DNA of 64,000 nt from JAYVJH01 sp043777595 (GTDB lineage Bacteria > Bacteroidota > Bacteroidia > Cytophagales > Spirosomataceae). Each line of letters opens with the position of its first letter. The first letter of the stretch is position 1. The notes under the pieces were generated by a model. That model was not told where the DNA came from, did no database searches, and worked only from the letters and a program-made list of their open reading frames with translations. Positions 1 to 8,881 of the stretch are shown piece after piece. Made by a program: the position numbers and the translations under genes. The stretch spans positions 101,140 through 165,139 of the forward strand of contig JAYWHT010000019.1 in NCBI GenBank assembly GCA_043777595.1, given 5' to 3'.

Positions 1-1183
1 GCACTTTTTGGGGTTCTGAATGTTGGTTTTTGGCATAATTTTCGGCAAATTTTTGCGCCGCTTCGTCTGCCTCTACAACTGTATGACCCGATTTGAGTAA
101 TATTTTTACATAGTTTTTTGCTGCAGAATCGTTGCCAGTGAGCCAGTTGCAGAGGTACAATTTAAAATAAGTATCTTTCACAAAGTTTTGACCTCGATAA
201 TGACTCAAAAATAACTTAAAATACTTTTCAGATTCGGCATATTGGCTTTTTTCTAACGATATTTCGGCTTTCAGATAGTCTGTAAACGGAAACGGATAAT
301 ATTGACTTCCACGGGGGCGGCTGTCGAGCAGTCGCAAAGCCTGCTCGCTTCGTCCGTCTTTCATTGAGATTATTGTTCCAAAAAAGTGCATCAATAAGTC
401 GTCGGGCTGAGATTTGACGAGTGCCAGCAAATCGGAATTGCTTTTATCTGTATATTTTAAAATATTAGCCTGTATCAACAATTCAATCTGTTGTGCTTCG
501 GTTTTGAATATTGAGTTTGGGTTGCCGCTCACCATCTGAATTTCTTTTAATCCTTGCTGAATATTACCTTTGAGACCCAGCAAGTCGGCCACCCATTTGT
601 AGTTTTGGGGTGTAGAGCCAATCAGCACATGTAGCAGCCCCAACGACTTGTAGGTAGGCAAGAAGTCAGGAAAAAGCCTTGCGTTTTCGTCCAATAGTTT
701 ATAGGCTTTGATAATGTCCCAGCAGGCAGCGTATTGTTTACCAAATTTGAGTTTGACAAACGCCCAATGCAGCCGCACCTCTGCCTGAAAAAACCGTTGC
801 TGGGGTAGTTTGTTAGATATTTTTTTGAGTATATTGAGCCTTATATCTTCATTGTCAGCAGTCTGAGCGTACAAGACAGGGTCATCGCTAACCAACAGCG
901 ATACAATATCAGCATAGTTTTCGGTGTAAATATCAAAACCGTCGGAGGGTATATTTCGGGCTTTTTCTTTGGCCAGTATCTGCCGCCCCACTGTTATTTT
1001 TAGCTCTCTAATTTCGGTGTAAGCACGTTTTAACTCTGGGTTAGACTGGGCTTCACAGTAAATAGTGAACAGTAAACAGTAAACAGTAAACAGTAAACAT
1101 TTTACATTTATCAATAAACATTTATCAGTTATCAGTAAAGGATTAGCTATTTTTGCTCCGTAACCTGTGTCTCCACAAGACAT
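1..1183 (-). CDS. Secreted TPR-like protein, C-terminus cut by window edge
   Basis: An open reading frame runs leftward from an ATG at 1183 off the window edge (about 394 codons visible, no stop). The mature part is helical and hydrophilic with loosely TPR-like helical pairs, so a tetratricopeptide-type envelope protein is inferred; no catalytic motif is visible. The N-terminus is unusual: the ATG lies inside a 34-nt repeat (1154-1187) and the hydrophobic signal peptide is encoded by the 7-bp tandem repeat at 1057-1140, giving 7-residue protein repeats such as LLFTVYC and LLFTIYC, followed by an EAQ cleavage site typical of Bacteroidota. A TTG at 1114 would give a more normal short signal peptide (M-INVK then the hydrophobic core), so the true start is uncertain. 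The next gene upstream on this strand starts far away, at 2886. Confidence 0.7.
   Translation of the reverse strand, partial: MSCGDTGYGAKIANPLLITDKCLLINVKCLLFTVYCLLFTIYCEAQSNPELKRAYTEIRELKITVGRQILAKEKARNIPSDGFDIYTENYADIVSLLVSDDPVLYAQTADNEDIRLNILKKISNKLPQQRFFQAEVRLHWAFVKLKFGKQYAACWDIIKAYKLLDENARLFPDFLPTYKSLGLLHVLIGSTPQNYKWVADLLGLKGNIQQGLKEIQMVSGNPNSIFKTEAQQIELLIQANILKYTDKSNSDLLALVKSQPDDLLMHFFGTIISMKDGRSEQALRLLDSRPRGSQYYPFPFTDYLKAEISLEKSQYAESEKYFKLFLSHYRGQNFVKDTYFKLYLCNWLTGNDSAAKNYVKILLKSGHTVVEADEAAQKFAENYAKNQHSEPQKV
1057..1140. repeat. Heptanucleotide tandem repeat array (12 units)
   Basis: Twelve consecutive 7-bp units in perfect phase, including five close or exact copies of agtaaac, then attttac, atttatc, aataaac, atttatc, agttatc and agtaaag. 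The array encodes the signal peptide of the gene at 1-1183 on the minus strand. It belongs to the dispersed heptad family found across the window. Confidence 0.9.
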
Positions 1184-1250
1184 TGCCTGCTCCGTGGCCT
1201 GTGTCTCCACAGGACACTGCTCTGGTCTGTGAGACACAGACCACGGAGTA
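1154..1250. repeat. Two tandem 34-nt repeats plus an inverted partial copy
   Basis: Positions 1154-1187 and 1188-1221 are near-identical direct copies built around a CCTGTG-tctc-CACAGG hairpin core. Positions 1222-1250 carry a third copy in the opposite orientation with a perfect GGTCTGTG-aga-CACAGACC hairpin. The block lies between two minus-strand genes and contains the apparent ATG of the left-edge gene. Confidence 0.8.
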
Positions 1251-1308
1251 AGAACAAAAATTGAAAAGTCATATTCCATCTATACAGTACGCAAATTTAG
1301 CTATTTAC

Positions 1309-2886
1309 TCAGTCAGTCAAGACAATAAACTCAACTCGGCGGTTTTTTTTACGATTGGGTTCGGTAAAATTAGGTGCTACTGGGCGGGTATGGCCATAGC
1401 CTTTGTAACTAATTCTGTCTTCGTCTATTCCGTTATTTACGAGATAATTAGCCACAATTCTTGCTCGGTTTTCGGACAGTGCCAGATTAAGCCTAAGGTC
1501 GCCCACGTCGTCTGTATGGCCACCTACTTCAATTACTAAACTTGGCTTTTGTTTTAATTTTAGTACCAAATAATCTAATTGCTCGTAAGAAATAGGGCGA
1601 AGTACATAACTGCCTTGGTCAAAATATATTTTATCTAATTGAATGACCTGCCCTTTTTTCAAACTCCCAAAGTTTGCACCAATATCAGCAACTTTGGTTT
1701 CAACGATTGGCTTGGCTTGACCTGCGGTTATACTGGTAGGTTTGGGTTGATATTTGTCCGACACTAATTTAATGTTAAGATTTAATGTAGCACAATTATT
1801 TAGCTTATTTGCCAGCACTGTTATTTTTTGGGGTTTATATCCCGCTTGCGATACCTCAATGGTATATGATTTATTGAAATGCACCAATAACGAATACCGC
1901 CCGTCTGTACTATTATTACCCACTTCTGCATTGTATTGGCTTTGTTTTTGAATGGCCCTAACAACGCTTTTTATCGGCTTTCGACTGATAGAATCTGTTA
2001 CAAAGCCTTGAATTGTAACCATCTGATTAGGTCTTAGATTGTCTGGAACTGCCGTTGTATAAATATCAGCATTATTGACAAAATACATAATATCGCCACA
2101 AGGCGGAATTGACACAAATTGATCATCTTTTTTGGTATTAGCAAACGACAAATTTACTGGTTCTGACCACGAGCCGTCGTCGTCCAAAACTGATTTGTAT
2201 AAGTCAAAGCCACCCTTACCGCCTTCTCTGTTTGAGCTAAAAATCAAAGTTTTACTGTCGGCCATTATGCGAGGGGCTTTCTCACACGATACGTTTATAG
2301 GTTCGGGCAATGCCTGTGGCTCTTGCCAGCGGCCATCTCGTCCACGTTTTGAGACCATTATTTTATAGCACAGTACCTTAGTTTCGCCACTCTCATAGTT
2401 ACCACGCACAAAATATAACGTTTTTCCGTCTGCCGATACTGACGGAAAACCCTCGTAATCACTGGTATTGATTGGTTTTCCTAAGTTGAGCGGCTCACTC
2501 CAGCCATCATCGTCTCTGACGGAAAAATAAATGTCTTCGTGGTCGCTGAATGATTCGTTGTAGTATGCGAAAAAATAGAGTGTATTGCCATCATAACTAA
2601 TACTCGGCCCGCCAATCAAGTCGCTCGATATTCCGTAATTATTGATGGCATCTATACTACGTGGCTCACCCCACAAGCCATTTGCCTGTAAGGTACTCTC
2701 ATACAACTGCCAACCGACATCTCTACCATCGATTCTGTCTGATTGAAAAATGAGCGTTTCGCCATCTGAACTTATCGAGGGGGCATATTCATTGTGTTTG
2801 GGCGTATTGACCGCCCCTCGCAGAGGAATAGCTTTTTGGGCAAAAGCGATATGAGCCAGTAGTAAGCAGATAAAAATATATTTCAC
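1309..2886 (-). CDS. PD40-repeat / carboxypeptidase-regulatory / OmpA-domain envelope protein
   Basis: The 525-residue protein begins with a signal peptide ending in FAQ. Residues of about 25-285 hold PD40/WD40-like blades (repeated S.DG.TL.F patterns such as SISYDGNTLYFF and SVSADGKTLYFV). About 295-370 is a carboxypeptidase-regulatory-like beta domain. About 420-525 is an OmpA-type peptidoglycan-binding domain with NR-type motifs (LSENRARIVANYL, NRKKNRRVEF). The architecture matches the OmpA/PD40 proteins of Bacteroidota related to PorE of the type IX secretion system, but without the N-terminal TPR part seen in the paralogue at 60225-62519. It probably anchors an outer-membrane or periplasmic complex to peptidoglycan. 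It starts 8 nt after the DUF5618 gene and is probably co-transcribed with it. Confidence 0.85.
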   Translation of the reverse strand: MKYIFICLLLAHIAFAQKAIPLRGAVNTPKHNEYAPSISSDGETLIFQSDRIDGRDVGWQLYESTLQANGLWGEPRSIDAINNYGISSDLIGGPSISYDGNTLYFFAYYNESFSDHEDIYFSVRDDDGWSEPLNLGKPINTSDYEGFPSVSADGKTLYFVRGNYESGETKVLCYKIMVSKRGRDGRWQEPQALPEPINVSCEKAPRIMADSKTLIFSSNREGGKGGFDLYKSVLDDDGSWSEPVNLSFANTKKDDQFVSIPPCGDIMYFVNNADIYTTAVPDNLRPNQMVTIQGFVTDSISRKPIKSVVRAIQKQSQYNAEVGNNSTDGRYSLLVHFNKSYTIEVSQAGYKPQKITVLANKLNNCATLNLNIKLVSDKYQPKPTSITAGQAKPIVETKVADIGANFGSLKKGQVIQLDKIYFDQGSYVLRPISYEQLDYLVLKLKQKPSLVIEVGGHTDDVGDLRLNLALSENRARIVANYLVNNGIDEDRISYKGYGHTRPVAPNFTEPNRKKNRRVEFIVLTD

Positions 2887-2893
2887 AATTCAA

Positions 2894-3298
2894 TCAATCT
2901 TTAATAAACTCAATAATTTCGAGTGCTGTATTCAAACCGTGATTCATTACTCGTACGGACGGTATTCCGTGATAGTATAAAATAATATGCAGTTCTGCGT
3001 AAGCCTCATTAAGTAATGGTAACAATTTTTTATTTTGCTTCGTAATACGAATTCTATATTCCTCTATACTTTTGGGTTTTACAAATTTATTACCTTCTTT
3101 TCTCAATAGGTATTCATCTAATGCCAGCAAAACGCCAACATACGCCGTATCTGCCGCAGTTTGTACATATTTAACATTGGCATATTCACCGTCTTTTTTA
3201 CCCGCTTTTTCTTTGAGGGTGAGTTTGGCATTATCAATATATCGGTTTGCTTCCTGATAAGGAGTAAGTATTTTTGTTGAATTATTATATTGAGTCAT
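2894..3298 (-). CDS. DUF5618 family protein
   Basis: A 134-residue, mostly helical protein without signal peptide. Its N-terminal pattern (YQEANRYIDNAKLTLKEKAG, then a YADT/A-type helix with a conserved LALDEYL) resembles the DUF5618 family of Bacteroidota, which looks like a HEPN-type four-helix bundle; the HEPN relation is inference. It lies directly upstream of the PD40/OmpA gene on the same strand. The function is unknown. No obvious RNase motif (RxxxxH) stands out. Confidence 0.65.
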   Translation of the reverse strand: MTQYNNSTKILTPYQEANRYIDNAKLTLKEKAGKKDGEYANVKYVQTAADTAYVGVLLALDEYLLRKEGNKFVKPKSIEEYRIRITKQNKKLLPLLNEAYAELHIILYYHGIPSVRVMNHGLNTALEIIEFIKD

Positions 3299-3341
3299 AT
3301 TTAATTTATTCTATGACAAATTTAGCATAAGTTTTTAACTT

Positions 3342-5876
3342 TTATTGCTTGTAGCTCAACACCCCCGCTCCAGCCCTACCGTCGGTCGCCAGCCCTTCTA
3401 CTCGTATGCCAATGGTTGTGTTGAGGTTGTCGTTATTATAAAAACTCACTTTGGCTTTTCCTTCTTTGTCGGTTTTGAGGTTTCCGTTCCAGTAAACAGT
3501 CGAGCGCAAGTCGGGTTTGGTAGCAGTTTGTGGAGTATCGTATTTGGGCGAATAAAAAGCCCGTTCTATCTCAAAGCCCATTACCTTGATACCCTTCACC
3601 CCTGGTGATTTGTCTTGCGACCAATCATAATTTTTATTGCCCCGTTTGGTATAAACACAAATCACTCCACCAGCACCACGGCTACCAAACATCGAAGCCT
3701 GTGGGCCTTTGAGTACATCAATCGACTCGACGTCGATGGTCGAGGTATTGATAAGCTGTTGCAACTCAGTCGGCACACCGTCTATCAAAAAAAGTGGATC
3801 CACCGCGCCGCTAAAATTAGCCGATGCCCTGATATTTACTTTTACATTCAAGCCGCTACCCGTAACCGTTACACCAGGAATACGATTTTGAATGGCCTCA
3901 ATAATATTTAATGCGCCCGACCCAGCTATATCTTCAGTTTTGAGGGTATTACTGGCCATTGTATAGTTCTTGCGAGGGTCTTTTTCTTTGGCTCGCTTGG
4001 CTTTTATTACCACTTCGTCAATGGTTTTGTCGGCACTGTTTCTAAACTGTGTTTCGATGCGCCTATATTCAGACATCAAGCTCATGTAGTTGGCCAATAG
4101 CTCGGCTTGGCGTTTGTCAGCAGGCCAGTTGCCCGACATAGTTTGTGGCTTTGATGCTTTAAACACTTCGGGAGTTATCGTCAGGTCTTTGTTGCCTTTG
4201 GGTGTAGCAGCCTGAATCGTGAAACTCGTTGAGTCGTAATAATTTAGGTCGCTGAATACAAAATTACCTTTATCGTCCGACTCTGCCTTAAAAAGCGTTT
4301 GAGCTTCGCCCTGCATCATGGCCGTAGTTAGGTTTACAACACCCGCACTTTTGCCGTTTAGTTTGGTAACTGTTCCTTTTAGTCCCAAACCTGATTCTAT
4401 AAAAAACTGAGGACCAGACGTAGTGTCAAAGGCTAATACGTCTTTCCAGACAAACCTCCGCCAGCCCTGTGTCATCAGTAGTAGGTCAAGTTTGAACGGT
4501 GCTTCAGTTTGAGTACTATCAAAATAGTAGCTTGGGGCTTCGATAAATCCCTTTAAGTCAGACGTTAAGGCCATATACGACACTATATTTTGGTCATAAA
4601 CATTTTGACTACCTTGTTTTTGATCAATAGCTGCCACTGAAAAACTTCCCTCAACGGGCTTACCAGAGTAGTCAAACACCGTTAGAGCTACTTCTACTTT
4701 TTCACGTGGTTTGTAGTTAGTCTTATCTATTTTAATGCTGACATTCAGTGGCTTAGGTTTATTGCCCCAAACCAATCGCTCGCAAGTTGGTTGTTGTTTG
4801 TCGTCAAAAAGTGTAATTTGACTAATACCCTCACCAAGTTGATTGCGTGGAATATTGACCAAAATCGTTTTACGAGTGAGTGGTATGGCTGCCGCAAACC
4901 TTACCTCGCCCCTACCCGTGGCTATGAGCGTAGCTGTGGCATCTGGTTTTAGGTTTTTATTGACCGAAATAATAACACGCACATTGTTTCGGTTGCTCAC
5001 ATTGTCTATCTGAACTGCAAAACCTTCTGGATTTACTTTGGGTAAGGCCACGGTTTTCCAAGTTCCATTTTTTTTGCGGACTTGCGCCGAGTAGCTCTTG
5101 GTGGCATCGGGCGTGAAGCTAAAATTGCCCATACCCAAGTGCATACTCGTAAAGGCCACAACTGTATCGCCAGCCGACGACACCACAAAACCCTCAATAT
5201 CAGTGCCATAACCCAGCGTATTGATACCCTTGTAAGCTACTCGGTTGTTGATACCCGCAACTAAATTGCCCCCTTCGGCAAAAAACTGAACATCTATTGC
5301 AGTTGTATCGGTCGTTGTTGGGCTAAGTTCTTGACTATAAATTTGTATTTTTTGGTTAAAGAAAAAATCCTCTGAAAAGTTACGCATATAATTGCTGTAA
5401 GCCCTGATGCGATATTGGCCACTCGCCACAGAGTCAGCTATTACCAAACGGCCATTGGTCGTGCCGTTGATGAGCGCATAGCGTTGCGAGAGCGTTATTT
5501 TGTTTGTTTTTTCGTTAATCAAATCGACATACAACACCCTACTGACGGTGTCTATCGTTTGCCGATTGGCCTCTACAATATAGCCCTTGAACCAGACCGT
5601 ATCGCCAAGGGCAGTATAGGGTTTGTCCAAATGTAAATATACTTTTTCTTGTGGGCGAGCAGCTTGGTAAGTAGCAAATTTATCGGCTGTTTGTTGAGCA
5701 AAGTTATTTTGGGCTGTAAGACTGCCGTTAGGAAATATTGATAAAATACACAAAATAATAAAACTGCTAAAAGTAGTTGATGTACGACCAGACAGTCCGC
5801 CCAAAGGGCTTATGATAGGGGTTTCTCGACAGAGCCGAGCAACGGCGGAGAGTGCTGCAATAGTAATTTTGAACAT
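3342..5876 (-). CDS. TonB-plug protein with macroglobulin-like N-terminal domain, no beta-barrel
   Basis: The 844-residue secreted protein has a hydrophobic segment at about 37-55 ending in TAQ. It is followed by an MG2-like beta-sandwich (EKVYLHLDKPYTALGDTVWFKGY region, about 75-170), several Ig-like stretches and, at about 655-745, a TonB-receptor plug domain (NRIPGV, PLFLIDGVP, IDVLKGPQAS, GAGGVICVYTKRG). There is no 22-strand barrel after the plug, so it is not a complete transporter. This MG2 + plug arrangement recurs in Bacteroidota with unknown role, perhaps a surface adaptor (inference). About 35 arginine- and glycine-containing residues precede the signal segment and look atypical; no ATG/GTG lies closer to the hydrophobic core. 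A terminator hairpin at 5926-5960 separates it from the operon upstream. Confidence 0.8.
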   Translation of the reverse strand: MFKITIAALSAVARLCRETPIISPLGGLSGRTSTTFSSFIILCILSIFPNGSLTAQNNFAQQTADKFATYQAARPQEKVYLHLDKPYTALGDTVWFKGYIVEANRQTIDTVSRVLYVDLINEKTNKITLSQRYALINGTTNGRLVIADSVASGQYRIRAYSNYMRNFSEDFFFNQKIQIYSQELSPTTTDTTAIDVQFFAEGGNLVAGINNRVAYKGINTLGYGTDIEGFVVSSAGDTVVAFTSMHLGMGNFSFTPDATKSYSAQVRKKNGTWKTVALPKVNPEGFAVQIDNVSNRNNVRVIISVNKNLKPDATATLIATGRGEVRFAAAIPLTRKTILVNIPRNQLGEGISQITLFDDKQQPTCERLVWGNKPKPLNVSIKIDKTNYKPREKVEVALTVFDYSGKPVEGSFSVAAIDQKQGSQNVYDQNIVSYMALTSDLKGFIEAPSYYFDSTQTEAPFKLDLLLMTQGWRRFVWKDVLAFDTTSGPQFFIESGLGLKGTVTKLNGKSAGVVNLTTAMMQGEAQTLFKAESDDKGNFVFSDLNYYDSTSFTIQAATPKGNKDLTITPEVFKASKPQTMSGNWPADKRQAELLANYMSLMSEYRRIETQFRNSADKTIDEVVIKAKRAKEKDPRKNYTMASNTLKTEDIAGSGALNIIEAIQNRIPGVTVTGSGLNVKVNIRASANFSGAVDPLFLIDGVPTELQQLINTSTIDVESIDVLKGPQASMFGSRGAGGVICVYTKRGNKNYDWSQDKSPGVKGIKVMGFEIERAFYSPKYDTPQTATKPDLRSTVYWNGNLKTDKEGKAKVSFYNNDNLNTTIGIRVEGLATDGRAGAGVLSYKQ

Positions 5877-5925
5877 AGCTGAGGGTTTAAGATGGTTTTG
5901 AAAAATTAGACTTGATTAAATACAA

Positions 5926-5960
5926 AACGGTTGCAAGATAGATTTTATCGTGCAACCGTT
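5926..5960. terminator. Hairpin terminator downstream of the kinase operon
   Basis: Ten-bp perfect inverted repeat (aacggttgca / tgcaaccgtt) with a 15-nt loop and A/T-rich flanks. It lies just after the minus-strand operon ending at 5980 and before the TonB-plug gene start at 5876. Confidence 0.7.
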
Positions 5961-5979
5961 CATTTATTTTTTAGATTAT

Positions 5980-6153
5980 TTACTTTGATACTCGTATTTT
6001 CTGTGATACGAAGCTGAAAACAGCAACTATCTCTATCATCACACCACCTACTATCAACACTCGGCCAAGGGTTGATTTAAAGGCTACGAAGTCGAAACAG
6101 CCCAGTAATACTAATGCCATTCCAAAAAGACCTAATTTAATTGGATTTTTCAT
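5980..6153 (-). CDS. Small two-helix membrane protein
   Basis: Starting at the ATG at 6153 gives 57 residues: a short basic N-terminus (MKNPIK) followed by two hydrophobic stretches and a basic C-terminal tail, so a small inner-membrane protein is likely. An upstream ATG at 6174 would only add seven polar residues and touches the previous stop, so the inner start is preferred. It is the last gene of the minus-strand operon with the DUF952 and deoxynucleoside kinase genes. No family was recognised. Confidence 0.55.
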   Translation of the reverse strand: MKNPIKLGLFGMALVLLGCFDFVAFKSTLGRVLIVGGVMIEIVAVFSFVSQKIRVSK

Positions 6154-6174
6154 TTTTATATTTGAATGTAGCAA

Positions 6175-6489
6175 TTAAGAGAAGCATAAACTTTCAAAAG
6201 TCGTAACATTTACAATAGCCGTTTTAAGGATTGGCCCGAAAACGTGTGGATAGATTTCGTTTGAGTTGGGGGCGAGTTCGTATTTTAGTTCACAGTCTAA
6301 GTTTTTTTCGTTGATGTGTAGCACCAGCAAATTGGAAGTGTCAGCATAATACCGTTTGACTACCCCCAGCAACTGTTCGTAACTGCTACAACAATGTATA
6401 AAACCTTCAATGTCGAGCGAGTCGGCTTTGTAATGGCTCTGGCCTTCAAACATTTCTAAGCCCGCAGTAGTAGTGATGTGGTATATCAT
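6175..6489 (-). CDS. DUF952 domain protein
   Basis: A 104-residue protein matching the DUF952 pattern: an N-terminal IYHITT segment, a G-FIHC-S motif (EGFIHCCSSYEQL) and a terminal region with PHVFGPI. The fold is thought to resemble ADP-ribosyltransferase-like barrels, but the biochemical role is not established. The start at 6489 lies 2 nt after the stop of the deoxynucleoside kinase (6492), so translational coupling is likely. Confidence 0.8.
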   Translation of the reverse strand: MIYHITTTAGLEMFEGQSHYKADSLDIEGFIHCCSSYEQLLGVVKRYYADTSNLLVLHINEKNLDCELKYELAPNSNEIYPHVFGPILKTAIVNVTTFESLCFS

Positions 6490-6491
6490 AG

Positions 6492-7106
6492 TTATTTATA
6501 GCCAAGTGCTTGATTGACTTTACTGACAATAAACTCAAAATCGACCTCATTGGCTTCAAAATCAAGGTTATCTACTTCTATCGTCAGCATCGCCCCCTCA
6601 ATATAGTTGTGGGCAAAATCTTCATAAAGGCCGTTGAGATTTAGTAAATATTCGTCTGTGATGCTCTGCTCAAACTCACGACCCCGTTTCTGAATCTGGC
6701 TGCGTAGTTTGGGTAGTTTGGCTTTGAGATAAATAATAATATCGGGCGGCTGAACAGTTTTGGATATGGACCGATACATAGACAAATAGTTTTCATAATC
6801 TCGGCCAGTCATTAGTCCAGACTCGTGCAAGTTGCGAGCAAAAATATAAGCATCTTCATAAATAGTACGGTCTTGCACTACGGTTTCGTAATGCAACGAC
6901 CTAATTTGTTGCGCCTGTGCGAAGCGACTATTCAAGAAAAAAATCTGTAAATTAAACGACCAGCGTTCCATATTGTCATAAAAATCTGACAAGTACGGAT
7001 TACCCTCAACGGCTTCATAGAGTACTTTCCATTTGTAGTGGTCGGCCAGTTTGCGAGCCAGTGTGGTTTTTCCTGCGCCAATGTTTCCAGTAATTGCGAT
7101 GTGCAT
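6492..7106 (-). CDS. Deoxynucleoside kinase
   Basis: The 204-residue cytosolic enzyme phosphorylates deoxynucleosides (dNK/dGK/dCK family) for nucleotide salvage. Visible motifs are the P-loop GNIGAGKTTL (residues 7-16), the YEAVEGNPYL substrate segment, the DRTIYEDAYIFA motif equivalent to the family DRS signature, and an arginine-rich lid (QKRGREFEQ). The length is normal for the bacterial family. Substrate preference (dA/dG versus pyrimidines) cannot be read from the sequence. It is the first gene of the operon with DUF952 and a small membrane protein; a heptad repeat array lies just upstream of its start. Confidence 0.9.
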   Translation of the reverse strand: MHIAITGNIGAGKTTLARKLADHYKWKVLYEAVEGNPYLSDFYDNMERWSFNLQIFFLNSRFAQAQQIRSLHYETVVQDRTIYEDAYIFARNLHESGLMTGRDYENYLSMYRSISKTVQPPDIIIYLKAKLPKLRSQIQKRGREFEQSITDEYLLNLNGLYEDFAHNYIEGAMLTIEVDNLDFEANEVDFEFIVSKVNQALGYK

Positions 7107-7107
7107 A

Positions 7108-7163
7108 AGTAATGAACAGTGAAAAATTAAGAGTGAAAAATGAAAAATTATTTAGTAATCTAA
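7108..7163. repeat. Heptad repeat array between divergent genes
   Basis: About eight degenerate 7-bp units in phase (agtaatg, aacagtg, aaaaatt, aagagtg, aaaaatg, aaaaatt and so on) directly upstream of the deoxynucleoside kinase. More diverged than the arrays at 1057 or 41100. Confidence 0.6.
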
Positions 7164-7346
7164 TAACGTACTTTGAATCAATATTGACAGAAACCTTATA
7201 TTGGATTTCAAATATAGTTGAATATTTGATTCATAGCGTAAAAAATAATCTATGATTTCGTGCAATAACTAATTTCAATAATTCAGCTTAATTACTCAAA
7301 TTCTCAAATTAGGTTCGTAATTTTGTGGTGGAATTTTATTGAGACT

Positions 7347-8312
7347 ATGAAAAAATACGCCGTTTTGCTCTACTATTGTTATAGCCACATCGAAGACACC
7401 GCCACTTACCGAGACGAACACCATCAGTTTTGTGTCGATAACAACCTGCTGGGTCGTATTATTATTGCCCAAGAAGGACTTAACGGTACAGTTTCTGGTT
7501 TGATAGACGATTGTGATACATACATGAAGTGGGTCAAGTCTGATGAGCGTTTCAAGAATATCGATTTTAAAATAGATTATTCAGACGAGCATACTTTTCA
7601 GAAAATGCACGTCAGAGTCAAAAACGAAATTGTCCATTCAGATTTAGGGGTCAATCCGCTTGTCAGAACAGGCCAGCATTTAGAGCCTGCCGAGTTAAAG
7701 ACATTATTGGAAACTGACCCAGAGGTAGTGCTGGTTGATATGCGGTCCAATTATGAACATATCGTAGGCAAATTTAAGAATGCCGTAACCTTTGACATGG
7801 AAAACCTACGAGACCTACCCGACCACATTCACGAAATTGAACACCTAAAAAACAAAAAAATAGTTACTTACTGCACGGGGGGTATCAAATGCGAGAAAGC
7901 AAGTGCTTATTTGTTAGAAAACGGTTTTCAGAACGTCTATCAGCTCCATGGCGGTATTATTAAATATGGTTTGGAAGAAGGCGGCGAAAATTTTGATGGC
8001 AAATGTTATGTTTTCGACAATCGGCTTACAGTCGAGGTCAATGCGGTCAATCCTACCATAATTTCAACCTGTCATATTTGCCATACACCCAACGACCGAA
8101 TGATAAACTGCGCCAACCCGACCTGCAACGACCATATACCCGTATGCGAAAACTGCGGCTGGGATATGGACGGCTGCTGCTCAGAGGCTTGCAAAAACGC
8201 CCTCAACAAACGAGAATATAATGGCACAGGATATTACCCAAAAAAAACAGAACACTACACAGCTCTGCAAGGATTGAAAAGCTACCAAAATACGCAGACA
8301 GAAAAAATTTAA
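7347..8312 (+). CDS. trhO: tRNA uridine(34) hydroxylase TrhO (rhodanese-related)
   Basis: The ATG at 7347 (MKKYAVLLYY) gives 321 residues, the usual start of this family; an upstream in-frame start at 7323 would add eight poorly conserved residues. TrhO makes 5-hydroxyuridine at the wobble position of tRNAs. The N-terminal ferredoxin-like part (GLNGTVSG motif) is followed by a rhodanese domain with the active loop CTGGIKCEK at about 176-184, and a C-terminal cysteine-rich zinc-like cluster (CHICH, CANPTC, CENC, CCSEAC). It is monocistronic; a TAATTTTG element about 35 nt upstream could be its promoter. Confidence 0.95.
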   Translation: MKKYAVLLYYCYSHIEDTATYRDEHHQFCVDNNLLGRIIIAQEGLNGTVSGLIDDCDTYMKWVKSDERFKNIDFKIDYSDEHTFQKMHVRVKNEIVHSDLGVNPLVRTGQHLEPAELKTLLETDPEVVLVDMRSNYEHIVGKFKNAVTFDMENLRDLPDHIHEIEHLKNKKIVTYCTGGIKCEKASAYLLENGFQNVYQLHGGIIKYGLEEGGENFDGKCYVFDNRLTVEVNAVNPTIISTCHICHTPNDRMINCANPTCNDHIPVCENCGWDMDGCCSEACKNALNKREYNGTGYYPKKTEHYTALQGLKSYQNTQTEKI

Positions 8313-8881
8313 CACTAATTCTAAAAATCAAAAGATTGCTTACATCGTTTTCTTTATATCAATGCTAATCTTACACAAAAGTCGTAAAGAAATGTACTAT
8401 TGACAGCCCGCCACAGAGCAAAAAAGCAACATAATACCCCATAACCTCTCAACAGGCCGCCTCGCCGGGGCTTTGCTATTTAATTACTCCTCTTAACTAC
8501 TACCAACAGTACACGTTGGCCGCTGCCATCGAAGACTATAACTTTTTCATTGCTACAATACTGTTCTATCAATAAATGAATGAATAAAGCAAAACTAAAA
8601 GACTTAGTGAAATAACGGCGGTAGCTCATTGCGTTTAAAAAAAAACCTGCCTTGTCAAGTTCTCAAATATATAAAGTCCCCTTAAACTTAGCTATTGATA
8701 AACTAAATTTGAAAAAAAATTAAACTGTACTTAACCTATTACTGACATTTTGTGCAATATTTGTTCTATGAGTGTTGGTACATTCATGGGGTGACGATTA
8801 AATTGGTTCGCAAAATAAATCTAAGTGTTTTACCCCCTTTTTTATAAAATTCTTAGCGGTCTATTATGTAACTAATCACAA
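8313..8881. other. Intergenic region without a supportable gene
   Basis: 569 nt between trhO and a lipoprotein gene. I see no convincing coding frame, tRNA or repeat array. It is A/T-rich with a short GC-rich patch near 8450-8475 and carries the upstream region of the gene at 8882. A decayed gene remnant or a small RNA cannot be excluded. Confidence 0.5.

Noticed and set aside
1057..1140. Heptad array as a CRISPR array
   Set aside because: Units are 7 bp, tandem and degenerate with no unique spacers; no cas genes are in the window.
8500..8580. Short protein-like stretch in the gap after trhO
   Set aside because: Only about 25 codons are open with no start codon or ribosome-binding context, which is insufficient to call a gene or remnant.
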